Below, one piece after another: positions 24,374-31,799 of a DNA stretch of 64,000 nt (the stretch's first letter is position 1; every line of letters begins with the position of its first letter). Location: NCBI GenBank assembly GCA_051881815.1, contig JBJEQP010000038.1, positions 4,425-68,424 on the forward strand. Direction: 5' to 3'. The DNA comes from UMGS363 sp051881815. Lineage in GTDB: Bacteria; Bacillota; Clostridia; Oscillospirales; Ruminococcaceae. The notes beneath the pieces are model-generated. The model searched no databases, was not told where the DNA came from, and saw nothing but the letters and a program-made list of their open reading frames with translations. A program made the translations under genes and the position numbers.

Positions 24374-26245
24374 ATGAAAAGCAGAAACGGTGAAAACGGC
24401 AAGCAGAATAACTGCGTTGACTTCGTGCCGCCGGTTTCTATAAGCGAGAGCAGCAGTAAAAAATCAAAGCTTGAAGGCGCTGTTGTAAATATGGGAGCGC
24501 TTATTGCATATACATTTTCATATGGTGCGTCAAGGACTGCTAATTATATAGCATATATCGCAGGATGTGTAAAAAATGCGATCGGACCTGCACACCACAA
24601 GGCAGCAAATGCAGTTAAGTCGGCGACAGGAAAGATCGCGGCGACTTTTGCCGATGCCGCAGCAAAGGTAAGAGAAGGATCCAAAGTGTTTGCGGAAAAC
24701 GTAAGGACGAACGGCTTCGGCTTTGCGGTCAGAACAATGCTTTCAAATGCCGTTGAAGCTGCAAAGCGCGAGAAGAATTTGTTCAAGAAGATCCTCAACT
24801 ATGCGTTCCCTGCCGCTTCGGTCGCATTCCTCTTCACCGTCGTTTACGGCACTGCTTCGACAAGCTACGGTATCGCAGTTGAATGCAACGGAACGGAGCT
24901 CGGCGTTGTTTCCGCAGAGTCGGTTATCACAGACGCACAGCAGTCCATTTCAGACAAGAATGTTTACTATTCCACAGATGATACAGCACTCGTAAGCACA
25001 AACCTTTCGATCAAGCCTATAAACTCTATGGACGAGATCATAGATGAAGTTGAGCTTATCGAAAAGATGCAGGAGCAGATAGATATCACGCTCCCCGAAG
25101 AAGATCAGCAGCCTGCTCCGGCTTCCATTGAGGAAGAAGCAGAGGAAGCTGCAAATGCGCTTACCTCCGATGAGCTTGACGGAAAGGTCAGAGCTTATAC
25201 CGTAATGATAAACGGCAGCTACTATGCCGCTGTTGAATCAACCGATCAGATCGAAGAATACATTGAGGATCTGAAGGGACCCTACATGGAAGACCCCGAT
25301 GTTGTTTCGGTCGGCTTTGATAAGTCGGTCGAATACACATACGAGCAGTTCGTTTATCCTACCGAGATAGTTTCACAGCAGGATATCATCGACAAGCTTG
25401 GCTCTATCGCTGCAGAACCCGTTTACTATGAGGTTCAGAGCGGTGATAACCCGTGGAACATCGCATCGCACAATGACATCTCACTTGATGAGCTTCTTGC
25501 TTGTCCTGCGGTTTTTGAGGGCGATCCGATACAGGATATCACATCATTCTGTCCCGTGGGTGCTGTAATTGAGCTTTCTGCCGAGGTTCCTTATCTCCAG
25601 ACGCTCGTTACAAAGACAGAAACTTACAATGTTCCTATTGATTATGAAATAGTCAAGACCGAGGATGACGACCTTTACAAGGGCGAAACGAAGGTCGATG
25701 TTGCCGGTGTTGAAGGCGAAGCAGAGGTCACAGCGCTTGTTACATATAAAAACGGCATTGCGATCTCAAGAAATGAACAGAGCCGAATCGTTCTTTCCGA
25801 ACCTGTTACAAAGCAGGTCAGAGTCGGAACAAGACCTACAAGCACAGCAGTAAGCACAGGCAGCGGCGGCTCGGGCGAATACTTCTGGCCGGTTGACGGC
25901 GGTTACATCTCCGCTTACAAGGGCGACGGAAGAGGTCATAAGGGCATCGACATCGCAGCTCCTTACGGAACTCCGATCTACGCTGCAGCTTCGGGTACAG
26001 TTACAAGAGCCTCAAATAAATATGACGGCTACGGCAACAGCGTAATGATTGCGAACGATGACGGAAACGTTACAATGTATGCTCACATGAGCAGCATCGC
26101 AATAAGCTATGGTGAATATGTTGTAAAGGGACAGCTCATCGGATATGTCGGAGCTACCGGATATGCAACAGGTAATCATCTCCACTTTGAGGTTCGTTCA
26201 AACGGTTATTACCTTGATCCTACGGACTATGTTTCACAGTATTGA
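24374..26245 (+). CDS. Membrane-anchored LysM-G5-M23 peptidoglycan endopeptidase
   Basis: A 623-residue cell-wall hydrolase. Residues 1-135 are basic and probably cytoplasmic, followed by one membrane helix (about 140-160) and an extracytoplasmic part. A LysM-like repeat spans about 350-400 ('EVQSGDNPWNIASHND'). A G5 domain spans about 402-490. The M23 (LytM) domain spans about 510-618, with zinc ligands in 'HKGIDIA' and 'HLHFEV' and the catalytic 'MYAHMS'. Such proteins cleave peptide cross-links during growth or division. The cytoplasmic N-terminal 135 residues are longer than usual and could bind a partner. It is monocistronic. Confidence 0.93.
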   Translation: MKSRNGENGKQNNCVDFVPPVSISESSSKKSKLEGAVVNMGALIAYTFSYGASRTANYIAYIAGCVKNAIGPAHHKAANAVKSATGKIAATFADAAAKVREGSKVFAENVRTNGFGFAVRTMLSNAVEAAKREKNLFKKILNYAFPAASVAFLFTVVYGTASTSYGIAVECNGTELGVVSAESVITDAQQSISDKNVYYSTDDTALVSTNLSIKPINSMDEIIDEVELIEKMQEQIDITLPEEDQQPAPASIEEEAEEAANALTSDELDGKVRAYTVMINGSYYAAVESTDQIEEYIEDLKGPYMEDPDVVSVGFDKSVEYTYEQFVYPTEIVSQQDIIDKLGSIAAEPVYYEVQSGDNPWNIASHNDISLDELLACPAVFEGDPIQDITSFCPVGAVIELSAEVPYLQTLVTKTETYNVPIDYEIVKTEDDDLYKGETKVDVAGVEGEAEVTALVTYKNGIAISRNEQSRIVLSEPVTKQVRVGTRPTSTAVSTGSGGSGEYFWPVDGGYISAYKGDGRGHKGIDIAAPYGTPIYAAASGTVTRASNKYDGYGNSVMIANDDGNVTMYAHMSSIAISYGEYVVKGQLIGYVGATGYATGNHLHFEVRSNGYYLDPTDYVSQY

Positions 26246-26264
26246 TCTTGTTTAAAGAAAATAC

Positions 26265-26303
26265 AATGCACACAATACCGAAAAGTGTTGTGTGCATTTT
26301 TTG
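26265..26303 (+). terminator. Terminator of the M23 peptidase gene
   Basis: AATGCACACAA pairs with TTGTGTGCATT and is followed by a T-run ending at the convergent lipoprotein gene. Confidence 0.9.
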
Positions 26304-26873
26304 TTATGAATCGTTTTCGGAAACGGCGACTTCATCCGAAACGAGATCGCAGAAGGATGAAATGCTTACAGTTATCCCATCGGAAAATGTGATCATGGTC
26401 GGGATAAGCGTTTCCTTGTCGAAGGCGATCGTGCAGTCTGCACCGTTGTAGACAGCAGCTTCGCCGTTATCGTAAAGCTCTGCACCGCGCATTGCCGCAC
26501 AGGAGTCAAAAGCGTCAAAGATGCGCTTGAACATAGCCGAATCGTTAAGCTTGCCGCTCTCGATATCAAGTGTAAGGCTGCCGAGAGTTACAGTTGTGCT
26601 GCCCTCGTTGTATTTGATGTTCAGTCCTTTGACAGTATCGGGCGAAAGAATATTCATCTCCCAGATCCCCGTGCCGTATCGGGTCAGATCGCCCGAAACG
26701 GTCATTTTGCTGTCACGGTCATCCTCGAATGCCGTTAGCTCAAAATTGCAGGAGAAAGCCTTGTCGAGCTGCGGCTTCTTCGGGATTATGGTGTCTTTAA
26801 TAAATTTACAGCCTGTAAATAATACAATAGAAGTTACAATCAGTATTGCAAAACATCTGATGCGTGATGACAT
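26304..26873 (-). CDS. Predicted lipoprotein, unknown function
   Basis: A 189-residue protein with a lipoprotein signal: basic N-terminus, hydrophobic core and lipobox LFTGC (Cys about 22). The mature part has alternating beta-strand pattern ('GIWEMNILSPDTVKGLNIKY', 'TTVTLGSLTLDIES') reminiscent of LolA/LppX-like lipoprotein barrels, a weak comparison. The start at 26873 follows GGAGGG with 8-base spacing. Upstream extension of the frame has no ribosome site. It lies after nnrD/E in the same direction with a gap of about 150 bases. Confidence 0.7.
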   Translation of the reverse strand: MSSRIRCFAILIVTSIVLFTGCKFIKDTIIPKKPQLDKAFSCNFELTAFEDDRDSKMTVSGDLTRYGTGIWEMNILSPDTVKGLNIKYNEGSTTVTLGSLTLDIESGKLNDSAMFKRIFDAFDSCAAMRGAELYDNGEAAVYNGADCTIAFDKETLIPTMITFSDGITVSISSFCDLVSDEVAVSENDS

Positions 26874-27027
26874 AAATAAAACCCTCCGTCTTTTATTCAC
26901 TATCGATAAAGCAGTATTTATCGATACCGAGCCGCCAACTTTGGGCATTTCGCAAAGTGACCTGCGAACCGGCAAATGGGGCTCCCTTTGAAACAGAGGG
27001 TTTTGATTGCAGCAGCAAACCTGTATC

Positions 27028-28575
27028 CTATCTGTTCCAAGCCTTGAACACATAGGGGAGAGCTTCTATTACATCGCGCGGCAGCATACCCGTTTCGGAT
27101 AGCTTGTCACGGGCGATATCCGCAGCTTTGCCGTGGATGAATACTCCTGCCGCAGCGGCGTCCGACGGTGCAAGTCCCACCGCCGCAAATGCGCCGATGA
27201 TACCTGCGAGGACATCGCCGCTTCCGCCCTTGGCAAGACCGGGGTTCCCTGCCCTGCAGATGAAAAGTCTGTCATTTCCGACGATATAGTTCGGAACGCC
27301 CTTCGCTGCAACGATAACGTCAAATTCACGGGCGATCTTCAGCGCCATTGTGAGTCTGTCGGGGAAATCGCTGTCGAAGGCTGCCGCATAAAGGCGTTTC
27401 AGCTCGCCGAGGTGCGGAGTGAGGATAAGCCTGCCCTTTGTGTTTCTGATAATATCTATGCAGGAACATACGCAGTTTATGCCGTCTGCGTCAATAATTA
27501 CGGGGCAGTCGGTGTTTTCGATAACAGCCTTGACGATCGCTTCGGTATCCTTTGTATGGGACAAGCCGCTGCCGACCGATACAGCTGCTGCGTTTTTCAG
27601 CTCGTTTATAAGCGTATCGGCTGCTTTAGCGGAAACAGAGCCGTCCTTGGCGGTTTCAAGGGGGAGAAAGGTTGCTTCAAAGACGAAAGGGGCAAGGCGG
27701 TTCGTTACTTCGCTTGTAGAGGCTAAAGTAAGACGTCCGACTCCGCTTCGTAGTGCAGCAAGTGTAGACATCTGCGCAGCGCCGCTCATTTTTCCGCAGC
27801 CCGCAACGTTAAAAAGGTGTCCGAATTGGTTTTTATAGCAGTTTTCGGCACGTTTTGGGAAAAGTGACTTTACATATTCTTCGTCAAGCTGCTTCGCAAC
27901 ATAGGGGACAGACTCAAAGCATTCCTCGGTAAAGCCGATATCCGCAACGGTTATCCTGCCGCAGAGCGAACGAAGCGGTTCGCAGAGCATTCCAGTTTTT
28001 ACACAGCCGAAGGTGATAGTGTGGTCGCATTTGAGAACGTCCTCCTCCGCTTCACCTGTAAGGCAGTTTCCGCCCGAGGGAGTATCAAGCGCAACGATCG
28101 GCTTTTTGCAGCGCTTTGCAAAGCTGAAGCAAGCTTTTATCTCGGGTGGAAGTTCGCCGTGAAAGCCTGTGCCGTAGACGGCGTCAACGATCAGCGAGCA
28201 GGACGAGAACAGCGAGAACACCTTGTCGATGTTGTCATTGAGGTCGAGAACGTCTATGCCGCATTCGCCGAGCTGACAGTATTCATAGCCTGCAAGCTCG
28301 GTCGCAGGGTCGCCGCTCGTGAGGACGACATAGACCGGTGTTCCGATGCTGAAAAGATCACGGGCGAGCACAAAGCCGTCGCCGCCGTTGTTGCCCTTTC
28401 CGCAGAGTATCATAACTCCGCCGCTAAGGTCATATTCCGATGAAAGCTTGCAGACAAGCTCGGCTGCGGCAGCGCCTGCGTTTTCCATAAGCTCACGGTA
28501 GGAAACGCCGTGTTCGTCCGAATAACGTTCGATATCCTTCATCTGATGCGGTGTTGCATAGTAAATTCCGTTCAT
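27028..28575 (-). CDS. nnrDE: Bifunctional NAD(P)H-hydrate epimerase / ADP-dependent NAD(P)H-hydrate dehydratase
   Basis: A 515-residue YjeF-type repair enzyme. The N-terminal half (about 1-215) is the epimerase ('MENAGAAAAELV', 'LCGKGNNGGDGFVLARDL'). The C-terminal half (about 225-512) is the ribokinase-like dehydratase with 'DADGINCV' and 'GNPGLAKGGSGDVLAGIIGA'. Together they restore hydrated NADH and NADPH. The start has GAAAGGA upstream. It is followed downstream by a lipoprotein gene and preceded by the divergent acpS, all in one direction, as nnr and acpS often neighbour each other. Confidence 0.96.
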   Translation of the reverse strand: MNGIYYATPHQMKDIERYSDEHGVSYRELMENAGAAAAELVCKLSSEYDLSGGVMILCGKGNNGGDGFVLARDLFSIGTPVYVVLTSGDPATELAGYEYCQLGECGIDVLDLNDNIDKVFSLFSSCSLIVDAVYGTGFHGELPPEIKACFSFAKRCKKPIVALDTPSGGNCLTGEAEEDVLKCDHTITFGCVKTGMLCEPLRSLCGRITVADIGFTEECFESVPYVAKQLDEEYVKSLFPKRAENCYKNQFGHLFNVAGCGKMSGAAQMSTLAALRSGVGRLTLASTSEVTNRLAPFVFEATFLPLETAKDGSVSAKAADTLINELKNAAAVSVGSGLSHTKDTEAIVKAVIENTDCPVIIDADGINCVCSCIDIIRNTKGRLILTPHLGELKRLYAAAFDSDFPDRLTMALKIAREFDVIVAAKGVPNYIVGNDRLFICRAGNPGLAKGGSGDVLAGIIGAFAAVGLAPSDAAAAGVFIHGKAADIARDKLSETGMLPRDVIEALPYVFKAWNR

Positions 28576-28672
28576 TTTGTTTGATCCTTTCGCAAATAAT
28601 TACAAAAATAGCCGCACAGATATTCTGCACGGCATCAAAATAGCGTTTGCTTTGCCGCGGCAATGAACGGCG

Positions 28673-29032
28673 TCAGAATTCTATCAGTACCGTTGCCATT
28701 GCCATGGTCTTTGAATGTGAGCAGGAAACGCTGATCTTCATTTTTGTGGAAACGAGTCTTTTTTTCGCTTCTCCCGACAGGCTTACATAGTATGTTCCCG
28801 AATAATCGGTAAGGACGGAGATCTCCTGGATGCTGCAGCCTCTGAAACGTGCTCCGATTGCCTTTTTCATTGCGATCTTTGCGCAGTACATTTCAGCCAT
28901 GGTGTTCGGGGAGAAATTTTTCCCCATGATGAATTTCATTTCCTGCGGAGAATATACTCTTGAAATGAATTTCGGTTTTTTTACAAGCTCTTTCATGTGG
29001 GGCATATCAGCATGGTAAGCTTCCATTATCAT
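28673..29032 (-). CDS. acpS: Divergent holo-ACP synthase (4'-phosphopantetheinyl transferase)
   Basis: A 119-residue protein with the AcpS fold: 'EMYCAKIAMKKAIGARF', 'EISVLTDYSGTYYVSLSGEA' (family: DIEV-N--G-P-V-L-G-A) and 'ISVSCSHSKTMAMATVLIE'. AcpS moves phosphopantetheine from CoA to acyl carrier protein. Two metal-binding positions look unusual. The N-terminal GxDxV motif is replaced by 'YHADMPHM', and the AKEA motif reads AKIA (Ile for the Mg-binding Glu). Either the enzyme uses other ligands or it is not a canonical AcpS. The ATG at 29032 has AAGGAG at 9 bases; a GTG at 29041 is too close to it. Confidence 0.8.
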   Translation of the reverse strand: MIMEAYHADMPHMKELVKKPKFISRVYSPQEMKFIMGKNFSPNTMAEMYCAKIAMKKAIGARFRGCSIQEISVLTDYSGTYYVSLSGEAKKRLVSTKMKISVSCSHSKTMAMATVLIEF

Positions 29033-29069
29033 AAAATACACTCCTTATACCGATTTGTGCAAAATCATA

Positions 29070-29594
29070 TCAGCTTCTGTATTTCTTGTCGTATTCTACC
29101 TTGACAGGACGGGGGAGAAACGGGGTTATAGCTTCAATGGTGCGTTCGGTAGGGGTGAAAACAAGTCTTACCTTTCCGAAGGACTCATGTGTGAAGTCGA
29201 TATAGTAGTCCTCTGCGTCCTCATCGGCGATACCGCTCGCTTCGACAATGGTTATACCAGATACGGGAGCGGCGTCCGCAAGCTTTCCGAAGGCTTCAAA
29301 CTTTGACGGCTTTGCGGTGATAAGGCGCTTTCTCTTGCGCTGTGCGATTATCTTGTCAATGTCGATCTCACCGTTGGTGACGATGTACTCATATTCGGCG
29401 TTAAGTCCCGATATCAGGTAAATTCCGCCGTATATAGCCGCAAAGACGAGCAGCAGCGCCACAACTATTCCGAGCAGGGTAAGATAAAGGCAGAACGATG
29501 AAACGATCACGATGCCGAGAACGATAAGGATCTTCAAAGCGAGGGTTTTTCCGTTCGCAGGTTTTTTTACAAGCTGTTCAACAAAAACGTCCAT
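29070..29594 (-). CDS. Conserved two-helix membrane protein, unknown function
   Basis: A 174-residue protein. Two hydrophobic helices (about 20-42 and 45-65) are followed by a soluble domain beginning 'YEYIVTNGEIDIDKIIAQRK', which looks like a PH/YcxB-type beta fold that often sits behind two membrane helices. Function is unknown. No ribosome site lies next to the ATG; AAGGAG is 36 bases upstream, with a GCCCG hairpin in between that would bring it closer if folded. Confidence 0.6.
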   Translation of the reverse strand: MDVFVEQLVKKPANGKTLALKILIVLGIVIVSSFCLYLTLLGIVVALLLVFAAIYGGIYLISGLNAEYEYIVTNGEIDIDKIIAQRKRKRLITAKPSKFEAFGKLADAAPVSGITIVEASGIADEDAEDYYIDFTHESFGKVRLVFTPTERTIEAITPFLPRPVKVEYDKKYRS

Positions 29595-29749
29595 AAAACA
29601 AAATGCCCGGAGATTTTCGGGCAGCTCCTTTCCGATAAAAAAACGATGTTATTTCAGCCGATCTATGATATAAACCGACAAAATAACGATCCGACTTGAT
29701 TCTTTTATACATTATAACATAGAAATTATTTATTTTCAAGTAAAAATAC

Positions 29750-29778
29750 TTGCTTTTTTTGAAAATATGTTATATAAT
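29750..29778 (+). promoter_or_regulatory. Promoter of the phe T-box transcript
   Basis: TTGCTT (29750-29755) and TATAAT (29773-29778), 17 bp apart. A further TTGAAA lies too close to the -10 to act. Confidence 0.7.
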
Positions 29779-29844
29779 AAAAATGCTGACAGCAGTTTTA
29801 CGTTTTGTCAGTGATTTTATAAAAAATACATCTGTAAATAAACA

Positions 29845-30085
29845 CGTTTAAAGAGTTGTAGGCTTTGCAAAAAGCAGTTCAAAGAGAGAGGGTTTAAGGC
29901 TGGAAGACCCTTAGCTGCTGTAAGGCTGAAATTTCGCTCCGTGAGTGGCAGCGGCGAAGGCGCAAAAAGCGCTTGTAGCCGATGACGTATGCTGCGTTAA
30001 GGCAAGGGGAATGATAGTTCCTTTATAAAAATGGGTGGTTATAAGCAGGCTATGGCTTGTCCCGATGAGGGGCAGGCTTTTTTAG
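29845..30085 (+). promoter_or_regulatory. T-box leader (tRNA-Phe sensing) with terminator
   Basis: About 240 bases upstream of pheS show T-box features. Stem I has the AGAGAG and 'GGCTGGAAGACCC' elements. A probable UUC Phe specifier lies at 29933-29935 in an internal loop ('GAAATTTCGC'). The T-box sequence 'ATGGGTGGTT' has UGGU at 30036-30039, which can pair with the ACCA end of uncharged tRNA-Phe. A terminator hairpin follows (GCTTGTCCC / GGGGCAGGC, 30055-30077, then six T). Uncharged tRNA would stabilise the antiterminator and turn on pheS and pheT. The specifier call is mine and needs folding. Confidence 0.85.
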
Positions 30086-30149
30086 TTGGCGAAATTATGA
30101 ATCAACAGTTCCGCAGGAGAGCGGAACACGGAAAGGAATGGTCAAATTT

Positions 30150-31169
30150 ATGAAAGAGCAGCTTGAAAAGATCAGGAATCTTGCGCATGAGGAGCTTGAC
30201 AAGTGCGAAAGCCTTGATGTGCTGGAAACCCTCCGAGTAAAATTCCTCGGCAAAAAAGGCGAGCTTACGGGAATTTTAAAGCAGATGGGCGGACTTTCCG
30301 CAGAGGAGCGTCCTGTTATCGGACAGCTTGCAAACAAGGTTCGTTCCGATATCGAGGAGAACATTTCCGCTCGTATGCAGGCACTCAAAACAGAGCTTGC
30401 GAAGAAGCAGCTTGAAGCTGAAACGCTTGACGTTACAATGCCGGGAACAAAGCAGAAGGTCGGCAAGCTTCATCCTCTCACAGCTACACTCAACGATATC
30501 AAGGAAGTTTTCCTCGGAATGGGCTTTGAGATCGCAGAAGGTCCCGAGGTCGAAACAGACCACTATTGCTTCGAGGCACTCAATATGCCGAAGCATCACC
30601 CTGCAAGAGATACGCAGGACACATTCTACATCAACGACAACGTTGTTCTCCGTACACAGACTTCCTCCGTTCAGATAAGAACTATGGAAAACAAGAAGCC
30701 CCCTATCAGGATCATCTCCCCGGGCAGAGTTTACCGCTCCGACACGGTAGACGCAACACATTCGCCGCTTTTCCACCAGATCGAGGGACTTGTTGTTGAC
30801 AAGGGCATCACAATGGCTGACCTCAACGGCACGCTTGAACTGCTTATGAAGAGAATTTACGGCGAGGATTGTCAGATCAGACTCCGCCCTCACCACTTCC
30901 CCTATACAGAGCCTTCTGCAGAAGTTGATATGATGTGCTTCAACTGCCACGGCGCAGGCTGTCCTCTCTGCAAGAACGAGGGTTATATCGAGCTGCTCGG
31001 CGCAGGAATGGTTCACCCGAAGGTACTCGAAGGCTGCGGCATCGACCCCGAGGTTTACAGCGGCTTTGCGTTCGGCATCGGTCTTGAAAGAATCACAATG
31101 GGTCGCTACAAGATCGGTGATATGAGATTGCTTTATGAGAACGATATGAGATTCTTGGGTCAGTTCTGA
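30150..31169 (+). CDS. pheS: Phenylalanyl-tRNA synthetase alpha subunit
   Basis: A 339-residue class II synthetase subunit with an N-terminal coiled coil (about 1-80) and the catalytic core. Motif 2 is seen in 'SPGRVYRSDTVDATHSPLFH' and motif 3 in 'FAFGIGLERITMGRYKI'. The stretch 'HPARDTQDTFYI' is typical. It works as an alpha2-beta2 complex with PheT to charge tRNA-Phe. The ATG at 30138 is directly against GGAAAGGA, so the in-frame ATG at 30150 is preferred. A gene for a membrane protein, not pheT, comes next. Confidence 0.97.
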   Translation: MKEQLEKIRNLAHEELDKCESLDVLETLRVKFLGKKGELTGILKQMGGLSAEERPVIGQLANKVRSDIEENISARMQALKTELAKKQLEAETLDVTMPGTKQKVGKLHPLTATLNDIKEVFLGMGFEIAEGPEVETDHYCFEALNMPKHHPARDTQDTFYINDNVVLRTQTSSVQIRTMENKKPPIRIISPGRVYRSDTVDATHSPLFHQIEGLVVDKGITMADLNGTLELLMKRIYGEDCQIRLRPHHFPYTEPSAEVDMMCFNCHGAGCPLCKNEGYIELLGAGMVHPKVLEGCGIDPEVYSGFAFGIGLERITMGRYKIGDMRLLYENDMRFLGQF

Positions 31170-31172
31170 TAA

Positions 31173-31784
31173 ATGGAAAACACAGACAAGAATACATTGT
31201 TCCTGCGATATAAAAAGCGTTTTCAGCACAAACAGCGCTTATGGAACATTCTCAGTATTGTCTATACATTTTTGCTTATTCCGCTTTTAAAGCTGCTGGA
31301 CGGAACCGATTACAGCACATTATGGAGAATAATTTCCGTAGCAACGAGTGCTGCTTTGATAGGGCTCAATATAAAGCAGAGCAGATCGATGAAAAAACAG
31401 CTTGAAGGCTTGTCCGAAAATGCGGCTGACAAAATTGCCGCAGAGCTTGAAAGCTGCAAAAATTTCAGAAGCTTTTATTTCACTTCGGAGTATCTTTTCT
31501 CGGTTGAGGGACTTATTCTTCCCTATTATGAGATCGATGAAGTGAAAACAAACACTTATGTCGCTTCACCCACGGCAACAAACATTGTTTTTAAAACAAA
31601 AAGCTACGGAAAATGCACAGTTACCGTTGGCTGGGGATATATGAATGAAGATTTTTACAATTGCTTGATGCAAAAATGTCCGTCGGCAGAGATGATATTT
31701 CGTGTGAATTATCAGAAAGCGGATATGAGCGAGTATTTTAATACAGTCAGGGCGGAAAGCATTATTGTTATCAGAAAAAAATAA
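31173..31784 (+). CDS. Two-helix membrane protein inserted between pheS and pheT
   Basis: A 203-residue protein with a basic N-terminus, two helices (about 24-42 and 48-66) and a soluble C-terminal domain with 'EYLFSVEGLILPYYEIDEVK', as in YcxB-like PH-type proteins. It begins 3 bases after the pheS stop and ends 15 bases before pheT, so it is cotranscribed from the T-box promoter. No ribosome site is obvious at its start, so translation may depend on pheS. No link to tRNA charging is known to me. Confidence 0.7.
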   Translation: MENTDKNTLFLRYKKRFQHKQRLWNILSIVYTFLLIPLLKLLDGTDYSTLWRIISVATSAALIGLNIKQSRSMKKQLEGLSENAADKIAAELESCKNFRSFYFTSEYLFSVEGLILPYYEIDEVKTNTYVASPTATNIVFKTKSYGKCTVTVGWGYMNEDFYNCLMQKCPSAEMIFRVNYQKADMSEYFNTVRAESIIVIRKK

Positions 31785-31799
31785 GGAGGAAAATTCTAA

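Noticed and set aside
29658..29670. Shared 11-mer CGATCTATGAT in the L10 leader (about 3806) and upstream of 29594
   Set aside because: The match is short, the surrounding sequence is unrelated, and two occurrences in 64 kb could be chance.
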